A stretch of 64,000 bases of DNA from Achatina immaculata. Lineage: Eukaryota > Mollusca > Gastropoda > Stylommatophora > Achatinidae. The notes beneath the pieces are model-generated. The model had not been told where the DNA came from, did not search any database, and saw nothing but the letters and a program-made list of their open reading frames with translations. Below are positions 22,441 to 33,274 of the stretch, one piece after another. Both the position numbers and the translations under genes were made by a program. Each line of letters begins with the position of its first letter. Positions within the stretch are counted from its first letter, which is position 1. The stretch covers positions 44,727,433 to 44,791,432 of the forward strand of contig CM019693.1 in assembly GCA_009760885.1 (NCBI GenBank), given 5' to 3'.

Positions 22441-23031
22441 TTCAGCTTTCTGTAAATTCTTTAGTTTTCCACTGGCCCTTTTTTTAAACTCTACTGTCTT
22501 TCTCTATGCTACCCCTCCCTACCACCACCCTCTTTTCTTCTCTGCCAACATATTGGTGTCTATAGGGTCTTGTCCTATTCACCAGTTTCACGTTTTCTCC
22601 CTGCAGGTGTTTATGTTCTTCATTCATTATCTCTCCCCGTCCCCTTTTCCCTCCCCCTCCACCCGACACCTCCTCTAGCGGCTATCATGTTTCTATTGCC
22701 TCCCCCCCCTTTCTACCACTTGTTTTCCTCCTCTCTCTCCACCTCTTCTTTACGATTGGCTCTATCGAGTATCCTTTGTTGTGGTCAGCGAGGGCCTTCC
22801 TTCTACTACATACATTTCTGTTTTCTACTTATGGAAGAAGACACATTCAGATATGTTCTTCGTTTTTTTTGTCTCATTGTGCATGTACTCTTCGAAAAAG
22901 GCTCACGCCGAAATATCGGATGTTGTATGTTTTTCATTTATACATTCTCATACTTTCTATTCGTTTTTGTTCTCACCTTACTCACTCCCTCCCTCATTTT
23001 GTAAAAACTGCACCATACATCTCTATCTACG
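22350..23031 (+). mobile_element. Penelope-like element, right inverted arm
   Basis: Plus-strand copy of the element's own 3' end, placed head to head with the coding part, a layout known from Penelope-type elements. It begins at TTGTTCTGCTGATGTACGAT and ends at CCATACATCTCTATCTACG. Confidence 0.88.
22900..22913 (+). ncRNA. Hammerhead-ribozyme-like core relic in Penelope arm
   Basis: GGCTCACGCCGAAA gives a GGC/GCC stem II closed by TCAC, followed by the GAAA box. The expected CUGAUGA box just upstream is CTTCGAAA here, so cleavage activity is unlikely. Penelope-like elements are known to carry hammerhead motifs in their terminal repeats. The equivalent motif in the left arm is at 20320-20333 (minus). 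Confidence 0.45.
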
Positions 23032-23540
23032 TTTTTTTTTATTTTAACCAGTTTTACTGCAGTCGTCATCCCTTTTATCTGTTTTTCTGTTAAACTGATA
23101 CATCGTTGCACATCGAGCAAGTTGTTTAGTTTTGTTTTATTTATAAAATGAGCTTATCTCTGATTTTTAAAAAAATGAAACATAGTCACTGAAAAGAACG
23201 ATTTTAAAAAGTAAATATAAGTATAACATATATAGTCACTAAACAGACTGATTCAACACAGCAAGTGGAAGTAAGAAGTAACTTTATCTCGTAACAAAAC
23301 ACAATAACCTAACATTTCAGTGTTTAGTGTCATTAGAAAAAAATTTAAACAAAAAGGAAATGAAGAAAAGACGATAAAAGGCTGAAGAAATGAATAGAAT
23401 TTAAATTAACATAATGTAGCATGACTCCAAAATTTTGAAACATTAAATTTATTATTAAAACCATTATAACAATAACCGCATTCAGACGAATACACACATT
23501 GATCTTTTCTTTTTATGCTAATTTTCTCCAGTTAAGTTTA
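23032..23540. other. AT-rich, nothing recognised
   Basis: No coding sequence, repeat or RNA recognised between the Penelope-like element and LINE-C. Confidence 0.4.
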
Positions 23541-23544
23541 ATTA

Positions 23545-26500
23545 CCCCCGTGAGGTACCCGGGATCTGCAAAGAGTAGGACCACTGTACCCTACCACGCA
23601 TGATCGTAAAAGGCGACTAAGGAGGGTTCAGCATAGGGCCAGCAACCCTATCTGGTAAAAAAACGTTCATACTGCTACAGAAACGGAAGCAAGGGAAAAA
23701 ACAAATGCAGGTGGAAGGAGAAATGCTTATCAGGAAACTGAGCCCATGAAGGTTGTGGATGAAAGCCAGCCACTGGAAGTCCCCAGCCCGACTGCAGACC
23801 TCCTGGAACCTAAACACAAGATACAAATAGGCAGCTGGAATGTAAGAACACTTAATCAGACTGAAAAATTACCACAAACCATCAAGGAAATGCACAGATA
23901 CAAACTAGACATACTGTGGATTACAAGAAGCAAGATGGACAGGACAAGGCAGAAGCAAATTAACAACACAGCACACACACAGAACATACAATAATATGAT
24001 CAGGTAAAGAAGATCATCATGAAGGAGGAGTAGCATTGATTAGAATAAAAGAAGCACCAAGAGCATTGCTGAAATGGACCCCAATAAATGAGAGATTATT
24101 ATATGCATGCTTCAACTCAAGATTATAGTTTGTTATGCATCTACAGAAGCAGCTGAAGAATAATTAAAAGAAGATTTATACAACAGCCTCCAATCCACAG
24201 TAGAAACAATACCCAGCCATGATATGCTACTCATCTTGGGCGACTTCAATGCAAAAGTAGGTGAGGGAAATGAAGATAGAAGAAGAATCATGGGAAGAGA
24301 AGAAATCGGAGAAATAAATGAAAATGGAGAAAGACTGAGCAGTTTCTGTGAAGAAAACATGATGACCATCGGAGGGACAATCTTCCAACATAAAAACATC
24401 CTTAAAGTGACTTGGAGGTCACCAGATAAAACCACAGAAACCAAATCGATCACATACTAATAAACAACACGTAGAAACGGTCACTACAAGATGTGCGAGC
24501 AAGGAAAGGAGCAGATGTAGGAAGTGATCACAATCTTCTGGTAGTAAAAATAAAACTAAAATTAAGAAAAGCCCAAATCGGAGAACACAGAAGGGCACGT
24601 TTTGTTATAGCAAAACTAAAAGACCAGCAAACAAGGAATGAATTCTCAATAGTACTTAAGAACCGCTTCAGTGTCCTACAAGACGAAGCAGAAATGTCCA
24701 TACTAGAGTTCAATAAAACACTACAGGAAACAGCAAAAGAGATGCTGGGATATCGGAAACTGAGAAAAGAGGAATGGATAAGTAAGACAACATGGGGAAA
24801 GATAGAGCAAAGAAAGGAAATCAAGAAAAAATTGCTGAACACCAAATTACAAAGACTAAAAGAACAAGTTTTAAGTAATTGTGCACAAAAAGACAAAGAA
24901 GTGAAGGAATCATGCCGTCAAGATAAACGTCAATATTATGACAACTTAGCAGAAGCAGCAGAGAAAGCAGCATATACAAATGACATGAAAACCATATACA
25001 AAATCACAAAGCAGATGACAGGTAAGTTCAGCACACGATGTGAGAGTGCAATAAGGACACATAAGGGACAACTGGTCAGTGGAGAAAGAGAAACAATTGA
25101 AAGATGGAGGAAACACTTTAACACCCTACTAAACAGAACACAACCAGCACAAACAATAGACATACCTGAAGCAAAAACGGAACTAAACATCAATACAGGA
25201 CCAATAACAATAAGTGAAGTAAAGGAGGCGATAAAGAAGCTAAAATTAGACAGGGCACCAGGTGAAGATGAAGTGACTGCTGAGATGTTGAAAGCAGAAG
25301 AAACCAGAAACACCAAAACAACTCTGCCGGATACTAAAACAAATTTTGGATCTCGAAAAACTCTAGAGGAGTAGAAAACTGGCCTTATAGTAAAACTACC
25401 AAAGAAGGATGACCTCAGAGATTGCGGGAACTGGAGAGGCATTACCCTACTGCCACTCATCGGTAAAGTATTTTGCAGAATAATCATCAACAGAAAAAAT
25501 GTACCAGCACTTGAGGGAAAACTTCGGAAAGAGCAGGCAGGATTTAGGAAAGGAAGTTCATGCAAAGACTACATATTTGTACTTAGACAAATATTAGAGC
25601 AGGCATATGAGTGGCATACTACAACATAAGCTTGTTTATAGATTATGAGAAAGCTTTGACAGTGTCAACAGAGATGAACTGTGGAAAATCCTAAGATGGC
25701 ATAGCCTCCTCCATAAAATAGTGAATGTAATCAAAGCCCTATACGAGGGTTTTCAGTGCAAAGTTATCTGTGGAGAACATACCTCCAGCAGACTTAGGGT
25801 ACAAAAAGGAGTGAAGCAGATGTGTACTATCACCAGCATTATTTATCTTGGCAGTAGATTGGTTAATGAAGGAGGCAACATCAGACAAAAGCAGAGGATT
25901 ACAATGAGCCCTTGACACAGTGGTGGAGGACTTTGACTTTGTGGACGACATTTGTTACTATCAAGCAGCCACAAAGATATGCAAGATAAAATAAACAAGC
26001 TAACTCAGAATGCAAACAACATAGGACTAAAGATCAACTTAGGAAAGACAAAGTTAATGAAGTAAAATGTGAACAACAGAAATGTACTCAGAATAGATAG
26101 CAAGTTAGTAGAGAAGGTCAACGAATTTGTATATCTTGACAGTGGAGTAGTAGAAAGTGGAGACAGCACAGAGGACATCAACAGCAGACCTACTAGAGCA
26201 AACCAGGCTTTTGCAATGCTGCAGACTACATGGAAATCTAAAAACAACTAAGCATTAAGACGAAAAACAGGATATTTAAGAGTAATGTTCTAAGTGTACT
26301 ACTCTATGGAATTGAATGCTGGAAAATCACCAAAACCATAGAAAACAAGTTGAATTCTTTCCAGACTAAATGTTTACGAAGAATTAGAAAAATATTTTGG
26401 CCAAATACCATAAGAAATAACCTCTTCTTGGCAGAAATGCAGATGAAGCCACTGACAGCAATTATTGAGGAAAGACGCTGGCGATGGACATGTGCTCCGA

Positions 26501-26675
26501 ATGACTGACAGCTCACTATCAAAAACAGCACTAAGATGGACACCACAGAGGAATAAAAGTAAGGTATATCAAAAGAGACATGGAGAAAGAAGAACAACAG
26601 AGAGGATGTTGAGCAACAGAATGTGGAAAAAAAGGCAAAGGACAGGCATTTGTGGAAAACCTTTGCGGAAGTGAG
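23545..26675 (+). pseudogene. LINE-C, near-full-length non-LTR retrotransposon with AP-type endonuclease and RT
   Basis: A 5' leader (from about 23545, GGTACCCGGGATCTGCAAAG) precedes the endonuclease: KIQIGSWNVRTLNQTEKL at about 23818, GDFNAKVG at about 24239, GSDHNLLVVKIKL at about 24520. The linker and RT follow: LKLDRAPGEDEVTAEML (25242 onward), GNWRGITLLPLIGK, EQAGFRKGSSCKDYIFVLRQ, a motif C reading FVDDI in place of FADDI, then RRWRW and the C-terminal end. The Glu expected in the second endonuclease block (LSEVRW in relatives) is Arg (ITRSKM). Stops and shifts occur throughout, for example 23992, about 24450 and 25372. Length of about 3.1 kb is typical of RTE-type elements. Its 3' end recurs at 45958-46975 and 57966-58240. 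Confidence 0.88.
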
Positions 26676-26676
26676 A

Positions 26677-26731
<55 letters not shown>
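26676..26731 (+). repeat. GA microsatellite at LINE-C 3' end
   Basis: A GA run of about 50 bases abuts the LINE-C end. Two other LINE-C ends also finish in GAGAGAG, so the run is probably the element's tail, later expanded. Confidence 0.85.
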
Positions 26732-26734
<3 letters not shown>

Positions 26735-26799
26735 TAATTAAGTCCTGAATAAGAATTATAACTTTTTTACAGTGAAAAAGAAATAAAACCCATAGACTA

Positions 26800-26900
26800 T
26801 CTCAGACAGTCAGTCATTTGCATGCCTGAACTTTGCCTCCCTAGCAGGTCTCCTGTAGGCCTCTCGGTTGTAAGCAAGATGTCCTGCTGCTGATGCGCCA
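26800..26900 (-). mobile_element. LINE-F 3' end fragment (copy 1)
   Basis: CTCCTGTAGGCCTCTCGGTT and AGCAAGATGTCCTGCTGCTG match the ends at 42825-42950 and 49265-49400. All three are antisense to the receptor genes and preceded by short CATT/CAGT repeats. Confidence 0.75.
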
Positions 26901-26936
26901 TAGACTAAGCAGTTTTAAAATATACGATGTGAGAAA

Positions 26937-27065
26937 CATCTTTCAACTGACTGAAAGGTTGCAAAGCTACATCTTTCAACTGACTAAAAGATTGCAAAGC
27001 TACATCTTTCACCTGACTTTAAAATTGCTAAGCTACATTTTTAATCTGACTGAAAGATTGTCTAA
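26937..27065 (+). repeat. Short array upstream of exon 3 of gene B, about 35 bp unit, 3-4 copies
   Basis: Units contain CATCTTTCAACTGACTGAAA and GATTGCAAAGCTA. A single similar unit (CATCTTTTAACTGACTGAAA) lies upstream of exon 3 of gene C at about 48013, so the sequence predates the duplication of the genes and was amplified in B. Confidence 0.8.
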
Positions 27066-27132
27066 CGTCTAACCTTTACAAACATATTTTCTTCCTCTCA
27101 CAGATCAAGTAAATTTCTACCTTTGTTTTCAG

Positions 27133-27720
27133 GTGAAAATCCTTGTAACGAGGAAACGCGTGGCTGCAGTTATCGTCGGTACTTTCATCATTCTCTCGTG
27201 TTCTGGTGCTCCCGCGTTTGCTGTGTACAAACTGGACGTCAAATTTTCTCCTTTAAGAAACAAAACTCTTCTCGGAATTATTCCTGCATCAAATCGGGAA
27301 CAAGTTGAGAAGGTGTCTTTCACGATCAACAATTTCGTCCTGCCCTTTGCTGCTTTTGTTGTCATCATTATCTGTACAGCCATATTGGTTATCTGTCTGA
27401 AGAAAGGAGCAGAGTGGCGGAAGAAGTCTGTCTCCAGCATAAATACAGACGTCCTGTACCGTAACCAGAAGGTGGCCAAGATGGTTGTCATGATTTCTGT
27501 ACTTTTTATTTCCTGCTTTGTTCCTTTCTCCACCATCATGTTGGTTGTTGCGCATGAACCAGATCTTGGTGTTAACGGTAAGAACTTTGACATCTCCGTT
27601 GCTGTTTGTGGCATTGTTTCTCTTCTTGAATCTTTAAATTCGTCTCTCAATATTTTCATTTACTATAACATGAGCGGTAATTACAGAAAAACACTCAACA
27701 ATATTTTCTGTAGGAACTAG
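27133..27720 (+). CDS. Chemosensory-type GPCR gene B, exon 3 (TM4-TM7 and C-terminus)
   Basis: The acceptor TTTTCAG ends at 27132 and the exon starts in phase 0 at VKILVTRKRV (residue 126), ending at TAG 27718-27720. It encodes TM4 (about 135-157), an extracellular loop with the N-glycosylation site Asn168-Lys-Thr, TM5 (about 188-213), a basic third loop (KKGAEWRKKSVSS to YRNQKVAKM) suited to G-protein coupling, TM6 (about 242-265) with CFVP at 253-256, and TM7 (about 279-303) with NIFIY at 298-302 in place of NPxxY. The tail is only about 17 residues. It is intact throughout. Intron 2 is 8.3 kb and full of transposons, yet its splice sites are sound. Confidence 0.92.
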   Translation: MKILVTRKRVAAVIVGTFIILSCSGAPAFAVYKLDVKFSPLRNKTLLGIIPASNREQVEKVSFTINNFVLPFAAFVVIIICTAILVICLKKGAEWRKKSVSSINTDVLYRNQKVAKMVVMISVLFISCFVPFSTIMLVVAHEPDLGVNGKNFDISVAVCGIVSLLESLNSSLNIFIYYNMSGNYRKTLNNIFCRN

Positions 27721-28384
27721 AGTAAAGATCGTTTGTTAATAAGAAATACACTACCAAAACATTAAATGTAACCCGTTTTTAAATGACTAAATAACTCTAC
27801 AAACACTTCGTACTACCTCATTGGTTTTCTTTTAGAAAAAGGAATTCTTCTTCAAGCCTGTCTGTGAAAGTGAACCTTCGCTTATGTATCTTTGCAACTT
27901 GTGTTAACGAATTTATAGATGATCCCAATAATATTGTGGAGTTGAAATGTTTACCAGCATGACAATACTTTGAAAAACACCAAAAGAAAACACGTGTATA
28001 CAGTACTACACGCTCATCGACCTGGCCATGCGTCAACCAAGCACCAGTTTTTGTGCTGTCCAAAGTTCGTATTCTAGAGCGGTATTCATTATAATGAGCC
28101 CGGTAAAAAAAAGTAAAACACAATCGATTCACCTTGGATGGTTTGTTGCATTATGTATCATAATCTAATAGAAACAGGATAGATATTTTTTACTAAAGTG
28201 CAACAAACTGCACGATAAAATTAAGAGTTTACGGAATAATGGGAAAATAGATGGAAAATATACGATTTTTTTTTCTCTTGTAAACGGAACATTTGATTGA
28301 CTGTCGACATTTTCTCGTGGCAGCATCAGAAGCTGAAAAATGAAACAGTCTTTTAAAAAACGGGATTTCAGATCTATCGATGTA
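27721..28384. other. 3' flank of gene B, nothing recognised
   Basis: AT-rich. A 3' UTR probably lies in the first part, but no clear AATAAA signal was found near the stop. Confidence 0.4.
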
Positions 28385-28575
28385 AGCGCCATGCCGCGTG
28401 GCGTAGGCGATCATTTCTCTCCACAATTCCCTGTCTTTTGCGTTGATTATGAGATCCGCCGGTGACTTTCTTCTTAGCCACACTGACAGCCCGTCCAATA
28501 ACTTCTCTCCATGTCTTCCTCTTTCTCTTCATCCCTCAATTTTTCCACTTGCCACAGCGTGTTCCAATTTTCCAC
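28385..28575 (-). mobile_element. LINE-E 3' end fragment
   Basis: On minus it reads GKSPADLI-like to DRELWREMIAYATRHG, matching the 3' end of the LINE-E copy at 51225 onward (CCATGCCGCATGGCGTAGGC shared with one mismatch). Confidence 0.75.
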
Positions 28576-29337
28576 GATTCAAAGAATTGTGGATTGTCAT
28601 GATTGTTCTTGGGAATGTACAGTGCTGGTTTCTCCTTGTCACATCCCCATGTATTAATTTTAATAAACATTTAAATGTTAATCCTCATTTATGGATTGAG
28701 AATCAAAACAAAAAGAAAACAGAGAATCAGCAATTCATGACATGCTTGAGCTAATGTAGACAACTTACTTAACGTTATTATCATAGCATCTAAAATATTA
28801 CCATGTCCTCGTAGAGACACATACAGATTAATAATAAAACTTACACAACCAAAACACAAAGAAAAGAATATTACCCCTTACTGAGAGTAGTTCTCGTCAT
28901 TCACATTTTCTCACTGTTTGATTAGCTCTGTTAAACTCTTCCACCATAAATAAAAGTGAAAAGTTTCCTGTCCTTAATTAATTTACTATTTAAACGCTTC
29001 ACTGAACGCAAAAATAATGCAAATAATTTGTTAATTTAATTATAATAGAAAGGATTAGAAAAACAAACAAACAAACAAACAAAAAATGTTCTAGTCTGTT
29101 ACGAGATACATGTATATAATGTTCATGTTCAGATGTCAGCGTTATATGTTAAATTCGCCATTAAAGATGATTTGTTGGAATGAACTATATGCGCGAGTGT
29201 TCAGCATTTTTTACATGGCCTGACTATATACATTATCATAGATTTTGGCATTAAGCTCATATAAGACCAGTTCTTCAGAAAAGCAACATTCAGATACTCG
29301 ATAACAATTTTTGTATTTCATCTTAACGAATCTCCAC
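28576..29337. other. AT-rich spacer, nothing recognised
   Basis: A CAAA repeat occurs at about 29062-29085. No gene recognised. Confidence 0.4.
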
Positions 29338-29383
29338 CTGAACTTTGTTATCTTGTGTATACTCAGGTCCGACCATATCTGGC

Positions 29384-30040
29384 CAGTGATCGTGCTAGGA
29401 TGTTTTGACACCGGTAAAGTTGTACCTGTGTTTCACCTTGTACTTAGGAAATACCGGTTTTCTCAGTACAACATTCGCTACCTTCTACCTTTTTAAATGT
29501 AAAAGTAAACGCACCTAAACACCAGCAGGAATTTAGTGTGACAATCTGTTATTATCTTATTTATGTGTAGTGAGAGTTAATCTTTACAAAATGCTCACAA
29601 GCTGAACCAAAGACAAAACTGGATGATTCTCCTCTATACAAACTGTGCATCATCAACCTACTTACCCCGTTATCCTCTATACAAACTGTGCTCATCAACC
29701 TACGTATTCCGTTATCCTCTATACAAACTGTGCATCATCAACCTACTTACTCCGTTATCCTCTATACAAACTGTGCATCATCAACCTACGTATTCCCTTA
29801 TCCTCTATACAAACTGTGCATCATCAACCTACTTACTCCGTTATCCTCTATACAAACTGCATCATCAACCTACTTACTCCGTTATCCTCTAGAATATTTA
29901 GCTGGTTGCTTTTTACCAGGTTTTTAATACGAGTAATATAAACCGCTTACGGTAACCGACGATCACCAAAAGTTTCGGTTTTTACAAATCGGTAATTTGT
30001 CGGTAATTTACCGGTAACTGCTGCTTAACGCGATCACTGG
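29384..30040. mobile_element. Non-autonomous hAT-like element inserted in the orphan exon 2
   Basis: The left end CAGTGATCGTG and the right end, read in reverse complement as CAGTGATCGCG, form terminal inverted repeats, followed at similar depth by CCGGTAAA in both. The 7-8 bases outside (TATCTGGC left, TCTCTGAC right) are both copies of the exon 2 bases TCTCTGAC, fitting an 8-bp hAT target duplication with later mutations. No transposase is present. The interior carries the 43-bp array. Confidence 0.7.
29632..29890 (+). repeat. Minisatellite, about 43 bp unit, 6 copies
   Basis: Units contain TATCCTCTATACAAACTGTG and CATCAACCTACTTACTCCGT. Located inside the hAT-like element. Confidence 0.92.
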
Positions 30041-30245
30041 TCTCTGACCTAGGATGTCTTATAACACTGGTTTGTACCAACATATTCGGAACTCTGCTGA
30101 CACTAACGCAGATGTACTCTTCGAAGCAAGGAAAGTCACATATCTGATAGACTGCCACATTTTACCTTCAGTGGAATCTCCTGTTGGATCACCGACATCA
30201 TTGGCCTGAAGTTAGTGTATAGTGGCGCCCTTAAAGCTGTGTAAT

Positions 30246-31545
30246 GTGGACCGCGCACGCTTGAATCGAGGGGGTGTACGAGCTTGACCGGAGCGTCATC
30301 ATCCACGTGACTGGTAGTCGGTTTCGAATATATATGGAAACATTGGCTGGGAGGCAGAGTGGATAGAGGAAATCCCAGGGCGATGTCGCGCGTAGTTGTG
30401 CTTAGATTATTTCGAGTGTTTCGTGTATTCTTCCCGTGCCCACCTCATGTGGTGTAGATTATATAGTTGTGCAGTAAGCTGTGATGTAGGTTTCTGTATT
30501 TACGTATCAATATAGGCATGATTTTTAGTGTGATTTATAAGTATATTGGATGGGCAACATATTTGATTCGTTATTATGCTTTCACGTAGATTGATCTTGT
30601 GCTACAGCAACGCGGTTATATAGAGGTGTGTCATGTCAGCGGTAGCTACGTGGAATAAGTGCACATTAGATTCATAGTGTAGGCTACGTGTAGGGCCAAG
30701 ACAGCCCGGGACCACAGGTCCATCTGGTTTTCAATAATACAACATGAAAAAATCATTATCATATGATGCCATGCTTAATTACAATTATAATGATGACACC
30801 TGTCTTGATGTCATGTTGATGTCAATGTCAGCTGTATGTGTTGTTGTTGCGTATAGTGAGATTAAAATGTGTGTCCTTAATTTCAGACTTGGTGGTTTGT
30901 ACTGCACGTCAGTGTAGTGTGTATTGATTACATTCTCAGATTTATGCAAAATTAGCATAAGATGTACCAGGGAGGGGAGAACCTGGTTTGGCGGTCATGA
31001 TTAGGTGGGGGGAGGAGATAGTTTGGCCTCGAGTACGGTAGTACATTGCCAAGGGACTGTTGGTCTGTAACATCTGGATACAATATTTCCTCCCCCCCCC
31101 CCCCCACTAGTTATAAAAATGTAAACCTGCACCAACAACTTTTACAGTAATGTGAATATCAGTAAAGAGAGAGAGAGAGAGTAAGCACGCATTAGTGCAC
31201 TACTCTACGACTAAACAAGTGTTTGAGTGTTGTAAATGCATGTGGACTGAAAAACTGATGAATAAGGAAAACCTGTCAGGACAATCGCCATGGGACAGAC
31301 AGACTCAGATAACATGGAAAAGCATTCTAACTTCATCTATACCAAAACTGCAACCTAAGCTTTCAATCTAGAATCTCAAACATTGTCCAAAGGCGGACAA
31401 TCAAATCACACGTTCTACATAACAATCTTTGTCCTGAAAAGGACAAAACAGCTACAATAGCATTTTACCTTTAAACTGACAAATTAACCACAACTACTAC
31501 ATACTATACATAATATACAATATAATATACAATATACATACTATA
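30246..31545. other. Unassigned, possible decayed element
   Basis: Moderate-GC stretch at about 30260-30730, a C tract at 31091-31106, a GA run at 31166-31181 and a TA-rich simple stretch at 31498-31550. I see no open coding frame of interest and could not identify an LTR pair. Confidence 0.35.
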
Positions 31546-32552
31546 CAATATAGACGGCAAAGACCTGAGGATTGTAAAACATCTATACTGGCAGCAAAAA
31601 GCAGCAATTCGAGTTGAAAATAGAACTGGAAAATATCAACCTATAAAACAAAGGATGCGACATGGATGTGAATTATCTCCATACCTTTTTTCTCTGTACA
31701 GTGAGGATATTCTAAGAACGATCATCACAGAACCAGGCATAAAAATTCGAAGATACAATATTAATAACCTTCGGTATGCTGACAACACAGTACTGATAGC
31801 TGAGAACCAACAAGACCTGCAAAATCTCTTGGATAAAGTCGCCAAAGAAAATGAACAGAAAGACCTTACTTTGAACATAAAAAAGATAGAGACTATGGTT
31901 ATATCTAAGAAACAGAATCCACCAGCATGCAGTATAAAATTAAATGGAACTATTCTAAAGCAGGTGCAGAAATTCAAATACCTTGGAGCAGTAATAACTT
32001 CAAGTAGGAAATGCAAAACAGAAATTAGGAATAGAATAGGCCAAGCAAAGACTGCATTTCAAAGAATGAGAAACATATTATCCAACACATCCTTATCAAT
32101 GAATGTTAGAAAACGAGTCATAAAATGCTATATTGAATCTATCTTGTTATACGGAAGTGAATCATGGACAATAGGCAAGTCGACACAAAAATCATTGGAA
32201 GCAGCAGAAATGTGGTTTATTAGAAGAATGTTGCAAATCCCCTGGACAGCAAAAATAACTAATGAACAATGTATGAGAAGAGCTGGAGAGACAAAAAACC
32301 TTGTCAAAAAGATAAGAGAGAGACAACGTACTTTCATAGGACATGCAATGAGAAGAGGGGGCATTTAAAATATTATAACAACAGGAAAAATAGAAGGAAG
32401 AAGATCGAGAGGAAGACAAAGAGAAATGACGGTGGACAGTCTGATGGGATGGTGTGAGAGGAGATCGCCAACTGAGCTGATGGCCTGCTTTGTATACTCC
32501 AATTGTTATGCCTGGTTCTGTGATGATCGTTTTTATAATATTCTCGCTGTAC
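31546..32552 (+). pseudogene. LINE-B copy 2, 5' truncated, followed by an inverted LINE-B piece
   Basis: The plus strand is very close to LINE-B copy 1: [30 protein letters not shown] (YADN in place of YADD, so the catalytic Asp is lost), KYLGAVITS, LYGSESWTIGKS and GETKNLVKKIRERQ. The sense match ends near 32488. It continues at 32490-32552 with the reverse complement of the RT motif B to C region (GCCTGGTTCTGTGATGATCG), an inverted internal piece. The frame is open from 31655 to 32368. Confidence 0.87.
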
Positions 32553-32765
32553 AGAGAATGAATGGATAAGAGCGAAACGTAAATGTTATATTTTATTTTA
32601 TGTCTCTTAGCTTCAATGTTAATTATGTTTGTTACATGAACAGCATATATGTAGAATGTCTGGAACAGAGTGAAAGATGTATGATAAAGGGCAGAATGTC
32701 AGACGGGCCTGCGTGCCCGATTCTGAACCCTTTTGAAATAAAGATCAATCAGTTAGTCAGTCTCA
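32553..32765 (+). mobile_element. LINE-D (CR1-like) 3' UTR, copy 2
   Basis: Shares GGATAAGAGCGAAACG, TAGAATGTCTGGAACAGAGT and the AATAAAGATCAATCAGT end with 19558-19735. Confidence 0.75.
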
Positions 32766-33274
32766 CTGTCTGTCTCTTTCTGTGTGGTTGTAATTGATAG
32801 CCAATGTACCTGAACATGAATCATTGTAACAGAAACAAATTGAGTGCTCAGTGCTGTCACCACATTATTTACTGCGGTAATATCGGTAATCTTCTAAAGT
32901 TTAGATTTTCAGTCGCAGTAAATCATTGGAAACGCTGGAGATGATCTGAGAAATCAAAGCAAACAAGTATTTAGCAAAAATAATCTGACTGAAAAAAGGT
33001 TTCCTTTCTCTGTGTGTGTTTGATTTTGTTTATTAACGTCAATGTTTGTAGAAGGCTATATTTGAAGACAATTTTTCAAATCAGATTTATTAGACAAAGT
33101 GAAGACTTCACAGAAACTTAATTATGTCATACGCGACAAAAAAATGACAGTTAAAATTTTCCGTTTTCTCTGGTTTTTCTTCATGTTATTTTCCTAAATG
33201 GATGTTCAAACATAGGAATTTTGTTAGCCTGTAAATAAGAATCATTTTCTATCCCTGAGAAAGCTTGTCCAGAC
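32766..33274. other. AT-rich spacer, nothing recognised
   Basis: No gene, RNA or repeat recognised. Confidence 0.4.

Larger units (their letters stand above)
29338..30245 (+). pseudogene. Orphan exon 2 of the receptor family, split by a transposon
   Basis: The left piece (29338-29383) matches the intron end, acceptor and first bases of exon 2 (TTGTTATCTTGTGTATACTCAG, then GTCCGACC). The rest resumes at 30041 with TCTCTGACCTAGGATGTCTT and continues to about 30240. Several indels break the frame; the ERC region has lost bases; the donor GTTTGT has become CTGTGT. The downstream bases GTAATGTGG match those after the exon 2 donor of B, so it derives from a B-like copy. No matching exon 1 or exon 3 was found nearby. 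Confidence 0.85.
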
